From positions 1,302,001-1,366,000 of the forward strand of contig NADL03000523.1 in the NCBI GenBank assembly GCA_002205965.3: a stretch of 64,000 bases of DNA, written 5' to 3'. The stretch's first letter is position 1. Every line of letters begins with the position of its first letter. The position numbers were made by a program, and so were the translations under genes. This document shows positions 42,295-50,984 of this stretch, one piece after another. The stretch is from Kappaphycus alvarezii (Eukaryota > Rhodophyta > Florideophyceae > Gigartinales > Solieriaceae). The notes beneath the pieces are model-generated. The model ran no database searches. It saw only the letters and a program-made list of their open reading frames with translations, and was not told where the DNA came from.

Positions 42295-43794
42295 GTGTCT
42301 CTCACAGATATTCGCCTACTTCTTGAGCGGAACAATCTTTGGTCTGACACCGTTGCTGATTATGTACATCAGCTGATTGAGAACTGTGTCTCATGCAGAG
42401 CTACTGCTCCCCAGCAGCCCAGCCGGAAGGTGTCCATATCCTCTCTGTCTCGAAATTTTAATGAGGTTGTCTGTATAGACCACTTTTATCTCGATGAAGT
42501 GCTGATACTGAACTGCATGGACATGGTGACAAGATTCTCCGCTGCACATGTAGTAAATTCTACAGCGATTGATGACGTAATATTTGTGTTCGAGGCTTGT
42601 TGGCTAAACCAGATTTGGTTACCGGAGTCTATTCAAGGGGACAAGGCATTTGCAACTGCTAGCTTCAAAAAGTATATGGATGAACGTTCCATTTCCTTCA
42701 GGCTTGTACCCCCCAACAGGCATAGCAAGAATCCTCTCGAAAGCAAGCACGGTATTACGAGGAGCATTTTTCTAAAGCTCAGAAATACCGAACCCGACAC
42801 CGCTGCTGACCTACATGCCTGTCGCGCGGTGGCCATCTCGAATGATCTTTACGGAAACGATGTTATTTCATCATATGAGCTTGCCAAAGGATTCATGAAG
42901 CCACTGACCGATGCTGATTCACAGGCCATCCCCGATGATGTTATAGAAGCTCATGAGAAACTGAAAGCCAAGCGAAAGCTCGCACTGATTCTCAAATCGA
43001 AGTCCACACGAGAAACTAGTGTGGCTGCTGGAGATATGATAGAAGTCTTCTCTAGGACTGGTATGGATAAAACTGGAACTTGGTACATGCCGAAGGTTGT
43101 CCTTTCTGTGGACTCTAAAGCACGCACTGTACTAGTGCCAGCCAAAGGTGGCAAACGTGCCACTGCAGCCTTGGAAAATAATCGTCTCGCTCTGCCTACT
43201 GACTCCTTTGCCAATGCAGTTCAGACTGCAATTGATGAGGTCGAAAATACCCTTGACGATGTCTCGGTCCCTGAAGAAAAGGGTGAGGATCTAGATAAAG
43301 GAAGTGCATGTCAGACGACGCATGATGATGCACACTTCAGTGATGAGAAAAACATTACCTCTACTTGTTTAACGAACAAAGACACTGTAAGGCGTGGCGT
43401 TCGTGTGCTCGTGTACTGGCCTGATGACCAAGCACACTATGCTGGAACTGCCAAACTCTTGCACCGTGATGGTTGCGTTACTGCGAACTATGACGACGGA
43501 GATCAAGAGCGCCTAAATCTTTCTCAGGAAAATTGGCACCTTGAGAGTACCACTATGTCTGCCAATGCTTCACAGATTGTATCTAGTCAGTCAAATGTGC
43601 CATGTGTCTTTGACGAGGAGCCTAATGACCTGAAACTCATGAATGAGCACTTTGGAAACAAGAGCTTCATGAAGCATCAAGCTCAGGGGTTCGAGCAGTA
43701 CACCCTCAACAAGTCGGACGACACCGAGGAGACTAGCTTTCTCAAACTGTCAAAGTTGTTCCCTATTCGGGCGTGCCGAGCAATGCCAATATAG
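42295..43794 (+). CDS. Copia integrase with Tudor-like module
   Basis: This 499-codon frame is uninterrupted and continuous with upstream sequence except for the TGA at 42241-42243. The N-terminal zinc site (HVCRH before 42295, then CVSC) is followed by the catalytic core: Asp at 42478 (VCIDHFYLD), Asp at 42640 (IQGDKAF), Glu at 42739 (NPLESKHG), spaced x53 and x32. Further on is GDMIEVFSRTGMDKTGTW, a C-terminal integrase strand region. Residues 365-417 (43387-43545) read RVLVYWPDDQAHYAGTAKLL, then VTANYDDGDQERLNLSQENW, strongly resembling Tudor/agenet-type folds, which bind methylated residues in chromatin proteins. The frame ends at TAG 43792 and overlaps the next frame by one-base offset. 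Confidence 0.85.
   Translation: MSLTDIRLLLERNNLWSDTVADYVHQLIENCVSCRATAPQQPSRKVSISSLSRNFNEVVCIDHFYLDEVLILNCMDMVTRFSAAHVVNSTAIDDVIFVFEACWLNQIWLPESIQGDKAFATASFKKYMDERSISFRLVPPNRHSKNPLESKHGITRSIFLKLRNTEPDTAADLHACRAVAISNDLYGNDVISSYELAKGFMKPLTDADSQAIPDDVIEAHEKLKAKRKLALILKSKSTRETSVAAGDMIEVFSRTGMDKTGTWYMPKVVLSVDSKARTVLVPAKGGKRATAALENNRLALPTDSFANAVQTAIDEVENTLDDVSVPEEKGEDLDKGSACQTTHDDAHFSDEKNITSTCLTNKDTVRRGVRVLVYWPDDQAHYAGTAKLLHRDGCVTANYDDGDQERLNLSQENWHLESTTMSANASQIVSSQSNVPCVFDEEPNDLKLMNEHFGNKSFMKHQAQGFEQYTLNKSDDTEETSFLKLSKLFPIRACRAMPI
43387..43545 (+). other. Tudor-like domain inside copia pol
   Basis: The segment shows YWPDD, then an aromatic AHYAGT, then YDDGDQERLNL and a closing W. This is the arrangement of Tudor, PHF1/agenet and related Royal-family domains (Y-W, Y-x-G-x-V, YDDGD, L-x-x-E-x-W). 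Assignment is by eye. Confidence 0.6.
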
Positions 43795-45242
43795 TGAACA
43801 GCCGTGTATTGTATAAGGTTAAAAAGAACGATGATGGCTCTCTAAAGCTTAAAGCTCGAATAGCACCCCATGGCAAGGAATATGACTTGAAAGACCATTT
43901 GACATCAGGTTGTACCACGTTTCCACCGACTGGACTGATGATTGTGGAATCAATAGCCTCATTGTTTGGGTGGAAATTGTTTAAGGCGGATGTTAAAACA
44001 GCTTTTCTTCAGACCGGAAGTGCTGCTCGTGATGTGTACGTCAAGCCTCCTCGTGAGAGCAAGATGCGATCGACGCATTTGTGGCTTTTGCTTACTGCTG
44101 CATATGGGCTTGTAAATGCGAATGCTAAATGGCAGATGAAGTCTGACGAGTGCTTTCTAAGTCTTGGTTTCGTGCAGTGTCAGCAGATTCCGCAGCTCTT
44201 CTACAAGCATGCTGATGGAAAGCTTGTACTTGTCGTTCCAAAGATTGTTGACGATATCTTGGCGGCTGGTGAAAATAACAATGCGAAGTCCTTTCTTGAG
44301 AATTTCAATATTTCATTCAAGTTGGGTACTATATCGAGTGGTCCTGGTGCTCTACGCTTCTTTGATATCAACAATATTCAAGATGAAGACTTTACTATCC
44401 GCACTGATGCTGATGACAAGCTCAGTGCTCTGACTGAGCATGCCCTGACACGCCAACGCCGTAAGCTCCCCAACGAGCAATTGAAAGAACTAGAAAGGTC
44501 CTTCTTCGCGTCTACGAACAGCTCTCTTGGCTGGATCGGTACTGCTGCTTCTCCCATCTGTTCATTCCATGCGTCATATTTGCAACAGAAAGCTCCAAGT
44601 ACACGTGTATGTGACCTTGTGGAACAGCGCAACGTTGTACGCAAGCTGCAGAAGCCTGGGACTTCTATTGGCTATCTGCACCCAACTGATAATAAGGAAT
44701 ATGAGCTGTCTCTGTTCACATTTGCAGATGCTTCTCGTTCCGATACATATGGGCAGCTTGGTGTCATTGCTGGACTACTGGTAGGTGATCTCGCTCATAA
44801 CTCTATATTCCACTGTTTATCGTGGATTTCTCATAAGTCTAAGAAACCTGTCAAGTCGGTACCTGCTGCTGAAATTCTTGCCTCTTCTGGAGCTATTGAT
44901 GAGGCTAAAGGAATTGTTCATGCTCTATCTGAGATTCTAATATTGAACATTAAGGTTCATCTTTGTGTTGACAAAAAGGATCTATTTACATCCTTATCAA
45001 CACAACGTAACTCTATAGATAGGTCTATTAGAGGTGATGTCGCATGTATCAGGTATGAGTTTCAATCTAGAAATGTTGATCGTATCACCTGGATACCTGG
45101 CAAGGTGAATCTAGCCTATGTGTTCACAAAGAAAGACTCGCCTTTGACGGAAGCTTTACAACTAACCCTCTTCACTGGAAGACTCAACATCTCCTTTGAA
45201 GATGTCGCCGAAACCAAGTCTACTCAGAAGTACCTTGGTTAG
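43741..45242 (+). CDS. Copia reverse transcriptase and RNase H
   Basis: Open from before GTG 43773 to TAG 45240-45242 with no internal stop. Motifs in order: VLYKVKKNDDGSLKLKARI, KADVKTAFLQTG, AYGLVNANAKWQMK, then VVPKIVDDILAAG with catalytic Asp-Asp at 44250-44255, the last intact. RNase H follows (FADASRSDTYGQLG, PAAEILASSGAIDEAKG, WIPGKVNLAYVFTKKDSPL). The upstream integrase frame is offset by one base, so expression would need a -1 shift; no clear slippery site is seen, and an upstream indel near 43740 is equally possible. The catalytic residues are intact, unlike most elements here. Confidence 0.9.
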
Positions 45243-45255
45243 AAAAGAGAAGGAA
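45241..45255 (+). other. Polypurine tract before 3' LTR
   Basis: agaaaagagaaggaa immediately precedes the 3' LTR. It is the expected primer for plus-strand DNA synthesis and supports the LTR boundary at 45256. Confidence 0.85.
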
Positions 45256-45577
45256 TATTGATAATATGACCCCCTGCATTTTTCTTTGATTGCGTTTCTA
45301 TATCCTTTTGAGTTCTGAGACGACCGTTCACCTGGTTTAAGATTACTTTCGTTCTCTCCTGCACTCTGACGATTCCGTGTACAAGTTGGTGGATCTGCAT
45401 TCATGTTTGTTTTACTCACTGTAGGCATTCTCCCTCTAGTACAAATATGATACTCTTTTTACTGTCTCTGTAAATTCGGAAGGCAGAGACTTTCCCGAGA
45501 GTGCTTTTGTCCTTTTGTCGCAGCATCTTGAAGTACCGTAATACTCACTTTCTGTGTGATTGTTCAGACTATTGTTA
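45256..45577 (+). repeat. 3' LTR of copia element
   Basis: 322 bp, identical to 40423-40744 except at three positions (for example agttggtgg against agttggggg). Followed by GTTTG. Confidence 0.92.
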
Positions 45578-45582
45578 GTTTG
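45578..45582 (+). other. Target-site duplication, right copy (GTTTG)
   Basis: Identical to 40418-40422. Confidence 0.9.
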
Positions 45583-46399
45583 CCAGCTGCATATCCACCA
45601 GGACCTGGACGCATAACAGCTTTAATGTCAGGCAGTCTGTATCATTACATTCTATGCCATCGAGATAGAACGAATCGCCGCACATGTTAGATTCATCCAT
45701 CGCCTGTTGTGCGGGGTTTTCTTGTCTCTCTGCCCTTCCGTTTAGCATGACGGCGGAAACGTTGTTGAGAGCGAGTTGAGTTGCCCTGGACAAGGCGTAA
45801 GGACGTAGGATGACTACTCCCCGTTTGTTTCCCTTACGCAGATGGGTCTGAGACGAGCACAGGAAAGGACAAGGTGAGTTCCACGGCGGGTTACAGACTG
45901 CAGCATAAATTGGCCGGGGCGTAGGACCCTGGGATTCGTACGAGAGAGTGCGGGGCTTTGTAAGCGCTTGGAAAGAAACGGGACCTCTGCACGGTGACTG
46001 GGTTGGAGTTGAGGTTGATTGTAGGGGTCAAGGGGGGTTAGGTCGCCGTGGTCTTTGACCTCGATTTGAAATTCGGCATTCCAGTGTGGATCGGAGACTA
46101 GGCCGCATAGTAGGGCTGAATGTTTGTCTGGGTTGGAGGAATCTGTGGTGGAGGTAATGAGCTTGTTGATACGGGAGAAGGGAACTAGGTGGGCGGTTTT
46201 GAGGTGAAAAAAGAAAAGGCCTAGAGCGACGACAGCAAACATGTTGCTCCAAATGGTGACGGTGAGGAGCGGAGAAGAGGCATGCTATGTGGAATTTGTA
46301 GTTGCAGATTGTTAGAGTGGAGAAGATGCACGCACAGTGAAAGAGAGAAAAGTCTGGGTGCTCTCCACTTGCAACATATATTCGATGTATCCCAGACAA

Positions 46400-47700
46400 C
46401 AAACAAACAAACTCTTTTATTACAGATTCACTAAACCGAGCAGGGTCACTCACGCATCAGGTGATGCGAGAGACAGGGCACGGCGAGCTACGGCATGGGC
46501 CGTGAGCTGGAGGACGAGGGAGGAGAGGGTGGTGACCAGGCGGTCGTATTCGACGGCAGCGGTAGTGCCGCGTCGTGTGGAGAAGAAGGCAGCTATCTTC
46601 CCTAGCGCGTGTGGAGCAGAGGAGCCCAGTGCCCCGTGTGTGTCAAAGCCAAGGGGGTAGAAGTCAGCGTGTATTGTTGCGCAAAGGTCGGCGTAGCGTG
46701 CCCTCTTCTGGGTCTCCACAGGGAAAGTGGCGCCGCCTGGGGTCTTGCGGGCGTGGGGGATGGCGGCAGCTGTGTACGGGCTGGCGACAAAGACATCTAT
46801 GGCGCAGGGGCGAGGAGAGAGCTCGTAATTGTCGATTAAGATGTCCATCCTGTGACGTTCTTGGGGCGGGAGGTGGTTTTCCGCGGGGAAGGTGTACTCG
46901 AGGGTGGGGTTGAGCAATGCGGATGGGTGCCGAAGTAGGGAGAACAGCTTGTTCCGTAGGTGGTTGTGCCTTCGGAGAAATCCTTCCATAGTTGGGCAAT
47001 GAGTCGCGTGTCTGCCGAGCGGGTCGAGGATGGGCGGTGAGCGAGCGTTGGAGAGCAGACATCGAGGGCACTGGTCGTGGCCACTGAAGACCGGGTTGCC
47101 GAGGCGCAGTAGGACCATGTACGTCCAAATCTCGGGGGAGACTCGAGTAGAGCTGCGTGAGTCCGGGAGTGTGAGGAAAGGGGAGTTGGCAGAGCGGGTT
47201 CGGCAGCTAAGGTTCCTCGCGAGGCGTTGGGCTGCGGTTTCATGTTGCGGGGGAGAAGTTAGGTATGCTTGCAGGCGTTGCTCATGAATGGCATTGGTGA
47301 TAGTTTGCTGGACGCCTTGCGGTGGGCCCACCGTATGAAGGCGGGCGAGCAGGGGCTCAAGTTGGAGGTGGTCGGGGAGGAGGGACTGGTTGAGGGAGCT
47401 GTGCGTTCTGCGGATGGCAGAGGTGAGGAGGTGGCGCCCGTACAAGACAAGAAAGCAGTGTCAAAAGGTTGGGAATGCGTTGCATGCAGAGGCTCATGGA
47501 GCGGCAACGAGATATTTTGACTACAAGGATAAAGGTTGTATTCGATCCTGAGACTAGATCGAGCGGTTGTTGATTGGCACTCGGCAAAAATGTGGCAGCA
47601 AGGAGGGATATTTCGTACCCTCGCGCCTGGTAATTGTAGGTGCCGCATGACGCGATGGACATCAAGGAAAGTCGACAATGCTTTTTATGTATGGAAACCG
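46400..47700 (-). mobile_element. Second non-LTR retrotransposon family, 3' part
   Basis: The 331-codon frame at 46450-47445 starts MYGRHLLTSAIRRTHS (possibly inside the element) and has the endonuclease-type C terminus: a CCHC knuckle (CPRC then LGRHATHC), RHNHLRNKLFSLLRHP, RMDILIDNYELSPRPCAIDV with the catalytic-type Asp residues, GATFPVETQKRARYADLC, and an alanine-rich end. Sequence is clearly different from the 7.9-10.2 kb family. Frames at 47259-47678 and 47357-47725 extend it upstream with shifts; no reverse transcriptase is recognised there, so it is 5'-truncated. GC content is markedly higher than its surroundings. Confidence 0.8.
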
Positions 47701-47746
47701 GTGATAACAGCATGATGTGACCCACTTCTAGTGAGAAAATCTTTTC

Positions 47747-48638
47747 TCAATACTTAATAAAGTAGTGAGTAGTCGAGATGAGCGCATTTGACTTTTCTTC
47801 CGCCCCCGAATAAAAACTGTCGGGGAAATGGGGGGTTAATTTACTGTGGTATATGTGTAGGTCGAGCCAATTGTGAAACCGTACAATGCGTCGAATACTG
47901 TAGATGGCACTCCAATCTACCAAAAGGTGGAAGGGAGGCCAGCCATAAAAAGTTGTGGAGACATGATGCAGTATGTACAGTATGGCCACAAAGCACAACA
48001 CAGTAAAACCATAGTTCGCCTTATAATTGCTAACTATCCATTGTCCCGTCTTTATATCCAAAGGTCTAGTCATTAAGACATTTTGTAGGGACTTTTGTTG
48101 CGCAGCGTTTGTCAGTCCATCCGCAATTTTGCACGAGCTCGGTACAAAAATGACATCAGAGATGACTCTTTTCCTGGATGCGCCCCTTACGACTGCAATG
48201 GAGAGCATCATTCTCTCTTCTCATTTGTCGTAGATTCCATTGAAATGACATAGAAAAAATTTTGCTGTCCGTCAAGAGATGCACCGTAACCTTGATGGAA
48301 AGCAAAGCTTCGAGTCTGGCCGAAAAGACAAAAGCAATATCAAAAAGGTCGATAAAAGCAATGACCTCACGAGCCATAGCGGGCGTTGTCACCCTTTTAG
48401 ACTTTTCGGACTTGAACGAGATGGGAACTACTGAGCCAGTGTCGTCACCAATAAAGCGAACATGGCCTAGTTGCGTAGAAGGGTCACTATTGTTCGCAAA
48501 TGACACGTCCGAGTAGCCAATGACTCTAATATACTTGATATGTAGTTGCGATATATGTAGAGATACGCGGTTGTCGACAGCGAATGCAACTGCCTCATTA
48601 AAACGTTTCAGAATCTGTTTTGGATCCTTTTCTAGCAT
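47747..48638 (-). pseudogene. Copia RNase H and element end
   Basis: The 160-codon frame at 48156-48638 contains VIGYSDVSFANNSDPSTQLG, the copia RNase H signature, and AREVIAFIDLFDIAF with one acidic residue position changed. The overlapping frame at 47747-48211 continues with VISDVIFVPSSCKIADGLTN, the expected end of copia pol. A one-base shift separates them. Confidence 0.8.
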
Positions 48639-49319
48639 CTCTTATGTGATTTGGGTAAGTTGCGAAATTTCAAACAAAGAGTTCAGGCGTTTGTCCCGTA
48701 ACCATGCAAATTTCATTCCAATTGATCTAAAGTGCGTAAAGCTTGCGTTCAGCGGCAGTATTTCAATTTTTTTAAGCACCCGTGTTGATCCTGACTGATA
48801 GTTCGATCCTTGTCGAAGTCGGGAGGGAAATCAGTAACGGAACACGGGAACATCTGCTTTTCAGTCATCTCAAAGTTTTCGTTGTCTTCTTTGATAACTC
48901 CTTGAAGTCCTTGTCCCTTGCTCGAATTGGATCATTGAAATAGCCTCCCTTAATCCCTTTGAGAATCCTATTTTAGATTAAAGTATAGATGAATGGATCA
49001 GGTCGAAGCGCTTTGATCCATAAGTTCTGGCGATGTATTTCGCAAGCATTTCGTAACAAAATTACCAAGATTAACAAACCCTGTAGAGTGTTTTAGCATC
49101 TTTAAGCACTGCAAAGTGTCCAGATCAAACTCCGGGACGGAATTACGTAGAAATCTATCCCTATCCAGCGGGTCAGTCGATTGGAGGTAAGCTTGGCGGA
49201 CACCATAACTCCATATATTGAGCTCAAAAATGAAAGGTAATGCTTAAAGAACCTAACTATCTGAGTCTGTATCGTTGAAGAACTGTTTTATGTACCCATG
49301 GGAACTCAAAAAACAAAAT

Positions 49320-50034
49320 TACAGATAAAACTAATCCTTCAGGGCCTAAATTGCAGTTTAAGGCCTTCATGGCGGCGGCCAGTGCTTTCTCCGGAGAGGT
49401 TTACGGGTTCTGTGCCATGATATTGTGACAAGTCTGCCGAAAACGGTGATGATAGCGCTCGCTGAGGCCCAAGCTGTAATGAGCCTAATCAACCATATGA
49501 TTAACATCTATGTTGGACATTGCTCCGAGCACAACGAATGTTCCTCGAAATTAGCTCCCCTGGTCAAGAGAATACAATTTGGGAGACCAATATGGATCAT
49601 GGCCCATTATTTCAGAAAAGTGGACCATAGCGTCTTAGCAGATACATCAGGAACGATTCGGGCAGAGCTAAATCGAGTCACTTCGTCGACGATATGAAGT
49701 AACGGCTTGCCGTCAATTTTTTGATATTGAGAAGGACAAGCTCATTTAATCGAACATTTTATACACCGAAAGAGACCTTGGAACGATTCAGGGCGCTACG
49801 TATTCGCTAACAGGGGTCACAATGCTTCAGAAAGTCCTGAAGAATCTCTATAGTCTCAGAAGATGTTTCTTCCGGTCGATATCTCTTTAAAATTTTGATA
49901 AGTTCCTCAGCAGAAGATAAAAGAACTGTTAATACATCTGGTTCAATTAGGACTTTGTAAACATCAGAGAGGTAGAGTAGTCCATTTTGATGTAGACATG
50001 ACCGCCTTTGGATCGGTGCAGGGGGACATGCCAT
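49320..50034 (-). pseudogene. Copia pre-integrase zinc site and integrase piece
   Basis: The frame at 49807-50034 includes SSAEELIKILKRYRPEETSS and ends at LKHCDPC, the HHCC-type zinc segment. Near 49480-49320 the minus strand reads YSLGLSERYHHRF and KALAAAMKALNCNLGPEGLV, the part of this copia group's integrase that includes its catalytic glutamate (SERYH). Stops separate these segments. Confidence 0.65.
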
Positions 50035-50099
50035 TCCTCAAGATATGAATATGAGCCATTCTCATCTTCAATGCTGCGTTTCACTAATTTTTTGGATAC

Positions 50100-50400
50100 C
50101 GTATGACTCAATAGTGATTCTAGGTCCAGTACATCTAGAAAAAGCAGGACAATAATATCGGCTTTGAATACATAAATATCAACGGAAACAGTTGGTTTCC
50201 CAGGCAGTGTTGCAAGCGGCAAGATAATCTTCCAAGGGGAGTCGTAACATTTGTCCGCAAATCTGAACCGATTCGGGGACCACTTTAGCTGAGATATGTG
50301 GCGCGAAAACGTGGGAAAACAGAATTTCGTTCCTTGAGACCAATAAAGGATTTAGAGGCCCCGGCATCTACACAAAAGCTCGGTGTGGCAATTCGACTTT
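50100..50400 (-). pseudogene. Copia-type aspartic protease
   Basis: At 50378-50340 the minus strand reads SFCVDAGASKSFI, matching the retropepsin active-site layout with D-A-G, a functional-looking triad. Farther on, FKADIIVLLFLDVLDLESL is a drifted form of the second protease block seen at 15.9-16.4 kb. Frameshifts fall between. Confidence 0.65.
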
Positions 50401-50540
50401 TTCGAATTTGCTTCATCTCCTCATAAAGCTTAGAAACATATACGGGTGTGACGTGACTCTATACACACTTATTGCGTGTCGAATTAGTCGCTGCATTGAT
50501 CGTGACTTCTTCAAAGTGGAGAAGATCCCGACGCTTTATT

Positions 50541-50914
50541 GATCGTCGCCAACAACAAAAATACAGGGTCTCGTTCTGTACCATTTCTTGATCCTCGGAG
50601 AAAATCGCAGAAATATTGTTACTGAACCATTCTTTATCGCCTTTCTCAACTAAAAGAGTGCCAACAATTGACTCACAATTCATCAGATTTTGAAACATAG
50701 TGAGCTCACCCTGCACTCCGCTAAAGTTGATCGTCGCCAACAACAAAATACAGGGGCTCTTTCTGTACCATTTCTTGAACCTCGGAAGAAAACGCAGAAA
50801 GATTGTTATTGAACCACTCTTTATCGCTTTTTTCAACTAATAGAGTGCCAACAGTTGACTCACAATTCATCAGATTTTGAAACATAGTGAGCTTACCCTG
50901 CACTCCGCTAAAGT
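50541..50914. repeat. 188-bp tandem duplication
   Basis: Units 50541-50728 and 50729-50914 are near-identical, both running from gatcgtcgccaacaacaa to cactccgctaaagt. They lie in the gag/linker region of the minus-strand copia element and encode the repeated segment TMFQNLMNCES then VGTLLVEK. Several substitutions separate them. Confidence 0.85.
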
Positions 50915-50984
50915 ACACATCGTTCTCGCTGCTTTCATCCTCTTCGTATGTTTTGGACCGGTAAATATTTAATAGAACAGACAA

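Larger units (their letters stand above)
40423..45577 (+). mobile_element. Copia-type LTR retrotransposon, youngest insertion in the window
   Basis: The 5155-bp element has two 322-bp LTRs differing at three positions, a perfect 5-bp target duplication GTTTG (40418-40422 and 45578-45582), a primer site directly after the 5' LTR and a purine tract directly before the 3' LTR. Coding order is gag, protease, integrase, Tudor-like module, reverse transcriptase, RNase H, which is the copia order. Gag, protease-integrase and RT lie in three different frames, and three in-frame stops fall between gag and integrase, so this copy is defective despite its young LTRs. Confidence 0.95.
39896..46242 (-). 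pseudogene. Unknown protein-coding gene split by a copia insertion
   Basis: On the minus strand a frame is open from just after a TGA at 46028-46030 to the copia element (45583). It resumes on the far side at 40422 and stays open to 39896, about 323 codons in all. Removing the element and one copy of its GTTTG target duplication joins the halves in frame (VDMQLA to the right of the element, RLFCDLLTSPPG to the left). Upstream, a second frame from ATG 46242 starts with a possible signal peptide, MFAVVALGLFFFHLKTAHL, and is open to 45814; a frameshift would connect it near 46.0 kb. Another non-LTR element ends just upstream (46.4 kb). I recognise no domain. It may be a host gene or part of another element. 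Confidence 0.5.
47747..50984 (-). mobile_element. Third copia-type element, minus strand, degenerate
   Basis: Remnants occur in copia order from right to left: gag/linker (50.98-50.46 kb), protease (50.4-50.1 kb), zinc-binding pre-integrase (50.03-49.81 kb), integrase piece (about 49.48-49.32 kb), and RNase H (48.64-47.75 kb). Only a trace of reverse transcriptase is recognisable. LTRs were not found. It resembles the 13.7-19.9 kb element in its protease and RNase H. Confidence 0.7.
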
